Positions 8,608 to 16,469 of a stretch of DNA of 16,469 bases are shown piece by piece. The notes below the pieces were generated by a model, which was not told the origin of the DNA, did not search any database, and saw only the letters and a list, made by a program, of their open reading frames with translations. Each line of letters begins with the position of its first letter. Position 1 is the first letter of the stretch. A program made the position numbers and the translations under genes. Origin of the DNA: Pigoraptor vietnamica (lineage: Eukaryota > Opisthokonta > Filasterea); NCBI GenBank assembly GCA_943704525.1, contig CALSCQ010000032.1, positions 1 to 16,469 of the forward strand. The letters are read 5' to 3'.

Positions 8608-10517
8608 TCAGAGGTTCAGTGCCACTATGCCCTCGCGGAGGCCGTCCAGCAGGTCGTCGATGCTCTTCTTGTGCGTCGCATACGACAGAATGCACACACG
8701 CATGGCGAAAAGTCCGGAGAGGGTGACCGGGTAGATGAGCACCTGCCGCCGTGCGTTGACGAACTCCATCAGCGCAACGGTCCGCTTCCTGCACGCACTC
8801 GTCCCCTCCCCCGCACACACGCACGGGGAGCCCACGCGCCGCTCCCGTGTGGCGGCTGCGTCCTTGCCGCTCCTCGGGCACGCGACGCGAAAGTTGAGTA
8901 TGCTGAGAAAGGGCTCCGATACGAGTTCCAGCGCGTCCATCGCGGCCAATTCCGCCGCCAGAAAGCGCGCGAGGCTAAGCTTTTCGCCGAGGACTTCGCC
9001 GAAGGCGTCAGCGCCGAACAGCTTGAGGGGGAACCATATGCGCATGCCGCGGGGCTCGCGTGTCTGCTCGGGCGAGACCTCGGCGATGTCGACGGTGCCA
9101 GAAAGAAAGTCGAGCGGCGCGGGGGGCGCAAGGTACGCCTGCAGTGAAGAAAAGGGAAGGTGACAGTGAGCAGCAATTCAGAATGGCTCTGAGTGCGTGG
9201 GCGTGTGCGCATGTTCCGGCGTGTGACAGACAGGGGGGACAGGATACCGGGGACGCACCGCTCGCTCGTGTCCGAAAGTGGCACACAGGAGGTCCACGTG
9301 TCGCGTGAGGAAGAAGCCGACAGCCGGCGGCACAAACAGCGACTTGTGGGCGTCGAGAGAGATCGAGTCTGCGAGCTCCATGCCTGCGCAACTCGCATTG
9401 CACGTGAATACAACACACCATCGCGCACATGAGACGGTCGCTCCTTATTCACAGACACACAAACGCCCTCACAAACAGCCACACAACATAAAGAACTGAA
9501 CCCAACGCCCGTCTCGTACGCACCTGCGAGTATGTCTCTTCCCTCCCGCGATAGCACGAACAGGCCGCCGTACGCCCCATCCACGTGCATCCAGCACCCA
9601 AACTCATCCGTGAGCGCGCGAATGCCCCGGAAATCGTCCACAGCGCCGCTCACGACACTCCCCGCACTCGCAATCACCGCGAGAGGCACGAGCCCCGCGG
9701 CAACGTCCGCCTCCATCGCGCGGCGCAACGCCGCCATGCACATTCCACGGCGCTCACCGAGGGCAACCTTCCGCAAGTTGGACTCAGGGAGCCCCGCAAG
9801 ACGCATCCCCTTACCTATCGAGATGTGCACCTCCTCGCTCGCATACACGACGCACTGTCGCAAGTCGGTCGGCTGCGCGGCCGTGCGCCTGTCACGCGCG
9901 AGCAGCAGGCCCGCCCAGTTGCCCTGAGAACCGCCCGTCGAGATGAACCCGAACGACGCGTCACGTGGGTACCCGACCGCCTCGCACATCCACAGCACGA
10001 CGTCCGACTCCATGCGCGCCAGCTGCGGAGCGCCCACGTGATAGGCAGAGTACAAGAGAAGACCGCGCGCGACAATGTCAGGCACGAGCGCTTGCAGGAT
10101 GCCGCCGGCGGGAACGAAGCACAGCGCGCCGGGGTGACGCGGGTTGCGACCGGACGCCGTCATGTGGTCCACCATCTGTTTGAACAGCGCATGGGCGCTT
10201 AGCGCGGAGGGACCGCGAGGTAGGCGGGGGTCGCGCACGGCATCGAGAGCCGCCTGGACGGTGGGCTCTTTAATGGGAGTGAGCGGAGGGCGGTCTTCGT
10301 CGAAGAGCTTGCGGAGGAGTTCGTCGCATGCGTTGTAGAGAAGGGCGCGCGCGCCATCCTTGTCGAGATCGAACGGAGTGCCCGTGGGAAATATGAGGGG
10401 CGCGGACGTCGGGTCCTTCGTGCACGCGGTGTTGTGGTTGTGGGTGGAAACGGGCGCACTTGCACTTGCGGGCACACTCACGCTGCTTGCGGAGTGTGGC
10501 GATTGGGCGGTCGCCAT
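8608..10517 (-). CDS. Group II PLP-dependent amino-acid decarboxylase
   Basis: Exons (minus) 10517-9524, 9383-9259, 9138-8608 join to 1650 nt (549 aa), the usual size for the aromatic-L-amino-acid/glutamate/diaminobutyrate decarboxylase family (Pfam PF00282). Visible motifs: a TGGSQGN phosphate-binding turn (194-200), the cofactor-stacking His in SEEVHISIGKG (H231), HVDGAYGG with the pyridine-N Asp (D313), and the Schiff-base Lys in SLDAHKS (K345). The residues before HVDGAYGG (IASAGSVVSGAVDD) occupy the family's T.GTT..GA.D position. The substrate is not determinable. The N-terminal 35 residues are Ser/Ala/Pro-rich; no clear targeting signal. The start is ATG 10517; the in-frame GTG two codons upstream is not a eukaryotic start. 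A roughly 30-residue Cys/Gly/Arg-rich insertion precedes VALMEFVNARRQVLI in the C-terminal domain. Introns 9523-9384 and 9258-9139 both use GTGCGT donors. Confidence 0.9.
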
Positions 10518-10860
10518 TGTCACAGACAGCGCACGTCGCGCAAAGTTCGTGCAGCAGGGTGGTTAGTGGTCGTGTTTCGGAGTTTAAGGGAAGGTTGAGA
10601 TGGAGACTTACAAAGGGCGGCGTGCCCACGCACCGCGCGACCCGTCAAAGTGGCCACATGGATAGGCCTGTTGGTAGTGGCTGGTAGCAGTAGTGTGCTT
10701 GTCACAGTATGTACTGGGGCAGCCAATTCATCCAAATTGGCGTCAGTTTGATGCGCTGCCGGACAACTTTTGACCCAGTGTTCCCGCCTCGGTCGCGGAA
10801 GGGAGATTTATGAACTGCTTTTGCGCGGAGTTGCCGACGTTATCGCAGTCTGCTGTGTTC
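10518..10860. other. Spacer: decarboxylase promoter and cyclase 3' end
   Basis: 343 bp between two minus-strand genes. It should carry the decarboxylase promoter at its left side and the cyclase 3' UTR at its right. It contains TGGTAGTGGCTGGTAGCAG-like imperfect repeats (10669-10690). No poly(A) signal, TATA box or gene is convincing. Confidence 0.5.
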
Positions 10861-13800
10861 TCACTTGGAGGTAAGCACCCACGCCCCGTTCCATCCCTCC
10901 GGCGGCGGGGACGCGACGAAGATGTCGCAGCGCTCGATGTACAGCAATGCGGTGGCGTCCCCGGGATACCGTTGCTCGTACGCGGTCGCAAGTGTGCGTG
11001 CCTCTTCGAAGCGGCGGTCGCGGAAAGCGACGACGACAGCGTCGAAATCGGCGCAATACGCGCGCTGCTGTGGCGTCGCATCCTCCTCATTGGCGACGAG
11101 CTCGAAAATGTCCGTCGCCGCCGTCTTGCCCACCGCCACGACGCGGTCGACCACGCGGAAGAGGAACTTGGTACCAGCGGCCTCAACGACCGCGCCCGAC
11201 ACGAGAATGTTGACGCCGTACTGTTTGGCCATACTCTCGAGACGACTCGCGAGGTTCACGTTGTCGCCGACGAGGCCCCACTTCATCCGGTTCTGCGACC
11301 CGATATTGCCATGAAGAACGTTTCCTGTGTTGATGCCCATCCGCGCCCGGACCTCCGGCAGGCCTTGCTTGAGCCACTTCTCGCGGAGGGCGGCGAGCGT
11401 CCGCTGCTGTTCGAGTGCGGCGGCACAGGCGACCGCGGGGTGCGAGTGAACTTCGTTGGGCGAATTCCAGAATGCCTGCGATTATCGCCGGGGCCGGCGG
11501 GTGTTGAACACGGCGGGCAAAGTGAGGTCGTGCGTTGCCGGGTACGGGACGGCATTGAAACACTAAGGAGACGTGTGAGAGAGGTGCGTGTGCGGGCGTC
11601 TGCATCTGCGTCTGCGTCTGCGTGTGTGCGTGTGTGTGCATGTGGATGTGGATGTGTGCCTGTCTGTGTGCGGTGGGGGTAAGGGAGTAGAGACAATGCA
11701 AAGTGTGCCGTCTCACCATGACTGCATCGCCGATGAATTCGCCGATTGTGCCTCCGCTGCGCATGATGACGGCCGACATTGCCCCGAGGTACTCCTGGTT
11801 TGGTTTGTGCGCGTTTGGGGGGTGGAAGAAGGGGGGGCGGGGTTGGCCGGAAACTCTTATGTAAGACGTACGTGTAATCGGGTAATAAAAACACATCAAG
11901 CGCCGTAACACGCCCACACACACCCACACACACGGCCCACACACTCTCTTTCTCTGTGTGCGTGCGTGTCACGTGCACACACACACAGAAAGCGTACGCG
12001 CGCACACGCACTTTCCAGACACACACAGCACCGTAACACGCAGAACAAGAGCGACGTGACTAACTGACGCCCTCTCTTGCGCCCTCGATTCACAGTCACC
12101 CCGAAGGTACAGTATGAGACGGTCGCACCCACCGCAAGTAGATCCATGAAGGTGTCCGGATCCAGCTTTTCGGCGATGGTGGTAAACCCGACTATGTCGC
12201 TGCGTGTAGGCATTATTGTACTCGTGAGCCTAACCTGTCAAAGAAAGCTCGCACAACCCCCGTGACCGGCAACAATAGTCCCCATAAATGTGACCGCGCC
12301 TTGTCACACGGCGATGCTTCTGTACAGTACCTGAAGAATATTGTAACGTCACGGGGCTTGACACCTAGCCGAGCGTCCGTTTGCTTCGCCGCGAGCATGC
12401 GAACAACGTCCTCAGGCACATAGCGTGCGAACGAGCGGAGGTTGAGCGTCATGAGGTGGAAGCTCTTGTTGATCGCGGCGACCTCGTGGAACCCGGAGTT
12501 CGTCTTACCGCCGTCCTCCACGAACTCGAACATGGCCACGCGTGACATATCCTCGCCGAGGCGATGCAAGGGCTCGGTGATCTTGAAGGTGAGGGCGAGC
12601 ATGAGAAGCGTGCCGGAGACAAGAATTGCGACCGAAACTCCAATGGTCACAGCATTGTTGTGTTCGAAGTCGCGGTTGACCTGGCGGTCGATGTCCGAGA
12701 CGAACACCTCTGTCTCCTGCTTGCGCTCCTCGAGGGAGGAAACGACCTGGCGCAGCGACGCGTCGATGTTGGACGTGTAGTCGGCGAGCGGGACGACATT
12801 AACGACGATCCAGTTGAGGCCCCACCTGCGGCAGAGAGGACCGAGCGCCGGTGCGGCGGTCAGTCGTCAGTTCCTTCGCCACAAGCGGAGGGAACATGTG
12901 ACCAGCGACTACATCGCGACTCTTCCCATCGACCGAGACAACGCCAACGGCCCGACTTCCACCAGAGCGGCCCGTACCTGTCCTGGAAGAGCGTCGTCAT
13001 GGCAACCAGTCCGGTCGCGGTGCGATAGATCTGGTTGTTCCCGGCCGTTGGAGTGATGCGCGAGAAGTTGCCCGCCCAGTAGTCGCTGATGGCCTTGAGC
13101 CCCTGGCGCAGGATTGTGTTGTTGATGGCAACCGACCAGTGCAACTGGACCGCATTCACGGCAATGGCGTCCGTGGACGATGTCCCGATCATGTTGCCTT
13201 TGCGATCGAGAATGGCAATGTGGCCATTGCCGCCGAGCTCCGAGCGCACCTGTGGGTTGGTTGGGCCCAGTCATGACAAGCGCATTCTATTGGTAGGTGC
13301 ACACATGAATGCAAGAGCGAGCGGTAAGGCCGGTCGGCTATAGTAACGTTAGTTTTGCGGACAGACGACAGTCCAGATACGCATTCGGCCTACAGTGAAC
13401 GGAACGCTAACGGGAGGGGGTTGCGGGGAGGGTGTGTGTGTGTGTGTGTGTGTCAAAGTCGGCCGGTGGTGCACTGAGAGCCCACCTGCTTCAGGAGGAG
13501 CCCCACGTAGTCCAGCACGATGTCGGCGCCGACGACGCCCACAAACACGTTGTTCTTGAACACCATCTTGACTGCGGTGAGGCCGACCGACGTCCCGCTG
13601 GAGAACGTGAACACGTCCGTCCACCGACCCTCTCCGTTCCCTTCCAGCGACTTGAGGTACCACCCGCGGACGCGGGGATCGTATGCCTTGTTCTGCCGGT
13701 ATGTCAAATTGTTGTACACAAACGGCGTTGCGTAGTAGTAGTACTTGTTCGTTCCCAGCGCGCCGGGCTCGCAAATGTTGCACTTCGCGGAAGTGTTGCG

Positions 13801-14385
13801 CAGCTCCACCCCATACCGCCCGTCCGTGAAACGCTCCAGCCCGACAAAGTCGCCCGTCGCAGCGACTGCGAAGTCGAGGTACGACACGTCCCCAAACTGC
13901 AAGAAGTGCGCCCACATGTAGTCGATCGTCTTGTCGAGATCCGTCTCGTCGAGCTTGTTGCGTCGCCACGCGTCCGCAAGCAGTTCGTTGCTGAACTGCG
14001 ACCACTGCGTGAACTGCCCGATGGCCGCACCGATGCGCGCGTTGACCTGCAGCATCACGACGCGCACGAGGTAGTCGACCGAGTCTCGCCCCTGGTTCAG
14101 AAGCACCGTGTTCGAATCGGACGTCAGCAAAACGAGCGACGTGCGGATCTGCTCGGTGCCGTCGCGCTGAAAAGAGTTGGCCTTGGTCGCGCTCGTCGCG
14201 GAAATGGCGATGATGCAAGCACCGAGTACGGCCACGAGGACCACGAAGACACCGACAATGACCGTGCGCACGGACACGATCGAGCCGCTGACGGCGTGGG
14301 TTGCAGAAACCATGTCCATTGAGATTGCCCCAGCCGATGGCGCGGGCGCCACCTTCGAACGGCTCACGGCGAGCTTCCCGTCCAT
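10861..14385 (-). CDS. Receptor class III nucleotidyl cyclase (dCache-HAMP-cyclase)
   Basis: Makes a cyclic nucleotide (cAMP or cGMP) at the plasma membrane in response to an external ligand. Exons (minus) 14385-13486, 13249-12978, 12825-12331, 12199-12133, 11794-11717, 11475-10861 join to 2427 nt (808 aa). Order: TM1 about 41-62; double Cache sensor to about 410 (DPRVRGWYLKSL; GLNWIVVNVVPLADY at its end); TM2 about 450-471; HAMP from KITEPLHRLGEDM to about 525; cyclase about 548-725; TPR-like tail ending PPPEGWNGAWVLTSK. The cyclase has both metal Asp (D557 in SDIVGFT, D601 in FIGDAVM) and the transition-state Asn/Arg (N678, R682 in DNVNLASRLE), so it should be active, as a homodimer. The purine-selecting positions are Glu597 and Gly671. 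The SDIVGF motif is split by an intron inside the Ser codon, and two very short exons (67 and 78 nt) follow. Confidence 0.92.
11589..11668. repeat. TCTGCG hexamer and GT/GATGTG repeats in cyclase intron 5
   Basis: Short tandem TCTGCG units pass into GTGTGC and then GTGGATGTGGATGTG. They lie inside intron 11716-11476. Simple-sequence DNA only. Confidence 0.8.
11910..12030. repeat. CA-rich simple sequence in cyclase intron 4
   Basis: Interrupted CA/CACG tracts within intron 12132-11795, which at 338 nt is the longest of the cyclase's five introns. The Thr/His-repeat open frames across it are artefacts. Confidence 0.8.
13432..13453. repeat. (GT)11 microsatellite in cyclase intron 1
   Basis: Uninterrupted (GT)11 within intron 13485-13250, reading as CA on the gene's sense strand. 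Confidence 0.9.
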
Positions 14386-14910
14386 TGTCGCAGCCCCTCC
14401 GTCGTAGCGCCGGACTGGAATAGAACTCGGCCGACTCCGCGCCGATGACACGCCCGGGCTTCGGTGTATTATTCTGAAGAGCCGGAGTATTACCAGCGCA
14501 ATCGCGACCAATTTGAGCGCCTTTTGCACTCACCGCCGCGCGCCACGGGAAGACACGCGCGCACACGAACGATGCACCGGGTCATAGCAACCGGACACAT
14601 CTTATGGCCGTCTCCTTGTGTATGGACCTTCACTATGGGCTCTCGTGGAAAAATTTGTATTAGTGTCCAGGTGGTTCGCTCGAATAAATGGAACTCAGAT
14701 TTTTATTTTTACTTTGGACTTTTCTGATACAAAAATCATACCTACTTAATAATGTCGGAGAATACTGGGCAATAAGCCAATTTATTGGGGATTGGAACGA
14801 TGGGTGACCTGGTCTAGACAGTATTCGGTCGCACCCAATGGACAGTCAGACTAAAACGGCTCTTGAATGCTGCCGCTCGCCCGCACTCGCAAACAAAACG
14901 GCTGTCTAAG
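14386..14910. promoter_or_regulatory. Divergent, CCAAT-rich promoter between cyclase and NRK-like gene
   Basis: 525 bp between start codons pointing away from each other. The stretch 14690-14800 is clearly AT-rich against the GC-rich surroundings. It carries CCAAT/ATTGG boxes on both strands: CCAATTTATTGG at 14777-14788 (two boxes head to head), ATTGG at 14791-14795 and CCAAT at 14835-14839. A short ACGGCT(C/G)T motif occurs twice just before the NRK start (14855 and 14898). An upstream ATG at 14867 is out of frame with the NRK start. Confidence 0.5.
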
Positions 14911-16416
14911 ATGGAGAGGTCGTTCTCTCATATTGTCGGCATCGGCGGGTAAGGATGTGTGTGGGCGCGCGTGCGCGTGCGTGTGTATGTGTACCCGGCC
15001 GTGCGCGTGTGCATGTGAGTATGTGTGTCGTATGTGCGTGCGCCGTGTGTGTGCAATGTTGTGTGCGCTCACACACTCGCACCGCGCAGGCTCTCGTGCT
15101 CCGGCAAGACAACACTTGCGCACGCACTCGCCAATTCGCTCGCAGATGGCCACTGCGTCGTCGTGTCGCAGGATGACTTCTTCAAGGTACGTGTCGGTGT
15201 GCACAGCGGCTCGTGTTTGTGCGTACGTATGTGTGTGCGTGTGTGCGTGCGTGTGTGTGTGTGTGTGTGTGTGTGCACAACTCGTGTTTGAGCGTACTTC
15301 GTGTACGTGTGCGTGTGTGTGCGTGTGTGTATGTGAGTGCACAGCTCGTGTTGTATGTGTGCGTGTGTGCGAGAGAGTGCACAGCTCGTGTTTGAGCGTA
15401 CGTATGTGTGTGTGGTGTGAGTGTGTGTGAGTGAGAGTGCACAGCTCGTGTTTGAGCGTGCGTATGTGTGAGTGTGTGTGTGAGTGTGTGTGAGTGAGAG
15501 AGTGCACAGCTCGTGTTTGAGCGTACTATGTGTGCGTGCGTGTGTGTGCGAGTGTGTGTGCATGTGCGCGCGTGTATCAGAACTGTGCGTCAAATGCGTG
15601 CGCTGCATGTAGTGCAGTCCTAACTTTGCACCTTACACTTCAGCCGCCGGAGCAAGTGGAGAGGGTGGACGGCAGTTACAATTGGGAAGGTGCGCACGTG
15701 TTTGTGCGCGCACGCATCCTCAAGAGTATGTCTATATAAGTGTGCGCGCTGTTAATCTGCAACCCCTCTGCGAACAGTCCCAGAGGCATTCGACATGGAG
15801 CGATTCGTCGCGCACATTGCTGCCGTCCGCGAAAGGCCCCACGCCCACTGCAGCGCCTGCGTACGCTCTCGGCAAACAGTGGTGGGACGGCCTCTCTATG
15901 CAGATCTGCACGAGCCATTAGAGTGAACGGTATCTTTCTCGCTTGAGATATTCTCGCGCATCTCTGTCGCGTGTGGTGTGGGCCACACTGTCTTATTCAT
16001 TCTCGTCTGCTTCCGTTGCGCAGAGCCCTCGCCAACACATTATCGTCGCGGAGGGCATCCACCTCTACACACTCCCCCACGTGCGAGCTCTCATCGACGT
16101 CCGCCTCTCTCTCCACACGCCACCCGAAGTGTGCGAGCGAAGACGCGAACGCAAGGACTACGGCGAAATAGCGGACCCTCCCGGCTACTTTGCGGCGATG
16201 GTGCTGCCACACAGCCAGCGATTCAGCGCGGCACTGGAGGCGGAGGGCGTCGTGCTGCGGGTGCTTTCGGGTGGTGTGTGGCGCGCGCTCACTGCGGCCG
16301 AGTGCGACGGAGGAGTGTGCCGCGACGATGTGCGGGCATTCTGTCGGCAATTAACAGGACGCGAAGGCGGGTTGCAGCGTGCTTCTAGTGCTTGGTGTGC
16401 ATGTCCAATTGCGCCA

Positions 16417-16419
<3 letters not shown>
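14911..16419 (+). CDS. Nicotinamide riboside kinase-like (NRK/uridine kinase family), 3' end unresolved
   Basis: Probably makes NMN from nicotinamide riboside and ATP in NAD salvage; uridine kinase-like activity is the alternative. Exons 14911-14948, 15090-15186, 15644-15689, 15778-15922, 16026-end. Motifs: Walker A GGLSCSGKTTLA (K19); SQDDFFK (41-42), the catalytic Asp motif of NRKs; WEVPEAFDMERF; IIVAEGIHLY (E118) equivalent to the NRK IIEGF strand; a CERRRERKDY lid and DPPGYF, closely matching the human NRK1 SPGYF region. Intron 1 cuts the P-loop (phase 2). The exon 4 donor is the weak AGA|GTGAAC, and the exon 5 acceptor is CAGAG|CC; this pairing restores LHEPLDPRQHIIVAEG. No stop occurs before the terminal (CT)n, although about 220 residues is already NRK length, so a last splice or stop lies beyond or is obscured. 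Confidence 0.83.
15199..15540 (+). repeat. GTGCACAGCTCGTGTTTGAG minisatellite in NRK intron 2
   Basis: Six copies of a roughly 24-bp core (starting GTGCACAGCTCGTG, usually then TTTGAGCGTA) at 15199, 15273, 15337, 15377, 15437 and 15502. The first and third are degenerate. They are separated by variable GT/GA-rich filler and lie inside intron 15187-15643. Confidence 0.85.

Positions 16420-16469
<50 letters not shown>
16420..16469. repeat. (CT)25 microsatellite at the window end
   Basis: A pure CT run reaching the last base. It probably marks an assembly or contig break rather than a biological boundary. In the NRK frame it would read Leu-Ser repeats. Confidence 0.95.

Noticed and set aside
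10521-10523. GTG as the decarboxylase start
   Set aside because: Nuclear genes start at ATG; ATG 10517 is two codons downstream.
14527-14529. GTG-initiated 48-residue extension of the cyclase
   Set aside because: Not an ATG; the first in-frame ATG is 14385, and the short N-terminus before TM1 is normal for the family.
15199-15540. Possible CRISPR-like array of repeated 24-bp units
   Set aside because: Spacing varies (40-74 bp), the filler is GT simple sequence, and it sits inside a eukaryotic intron.
14851-15608. Minus-strand Thr/His-repeat open frames
   Set aside because: They are translations of the GT-rich NRK introns and minisatellite; no start context or family motif.

Overview
This is nuclear DNA from a GC-rich unicellular eukaryote. 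The genes have spliceosomal introns (GT...AG, a few with CTAAC-type branch points) and conserved exon junction phases, and one of them encodes a dynactin subunit. CA/GT microsatellites fill many introns and spacers. The window ends in a (CT)n run and cuts into a gene at each edge. The lineage cannot be fixed from the sequence. A free-living protist (amoebozoan-like or another deep lineage) fits better than a plant or animal, because a Cache-HAMP class III cyclase sits beside dynactin p62.

Layout, left to right: (1) dynactin subunit 4/p62, minus strand, five exons, C-terminus cut off by the left edge. (2) A spacer of about 1 kb with a hairpin and a 28-bp-period direct repeat. (3) A small F-box gene, minus strand, with one frame break at a homopolymer and a first-exon/donor segment duplicated inside a GT-rich intron. 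(4) A divergent promoter region holding a 67-nt poly(A) run. (5) A second, intronless F-box gene, plus strand, 490 codons, with a very acidic tail. (6) A 740-bp spacer with a 16-bp inverted repeat. (7) A three-exon small-molecule kinase of the APH/CHK (EcKinase-like) superfamily, plus strand. (8) A convergent group II PLP-dependent decarboxylase, minus strand, three exons. (9) A six-exon membrane receptor cyclase (TM, dCache, TM, HAMP, class III cyclase, TPR-like tail), minus strand. (10) A CCAAT-rich divergent promoter. (11) A nicotinamide riboside kinase-like gene, plus strand, five exons, running into the (CT)n end.

I built the exon models by matching donors, acceptors, reading phase and family motifs by eye. 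Summed exon lengths divide by three in every complete model. The genes are unrelated housekeeping or signalling functions and do not form an obvious pathway or cluster. The two F-box genes (divergent) and the cyclase/NRK pair (divergent) may share promoters. I found no mobile-element coding region, RNA gene or CRISPR array, and no convincing undescribed system. The most distinctive items are the cyclase's purine-pocket residues and bacterial-style tail, the duplicated exon-donor segment, the poly(A) tract and several hairpins.
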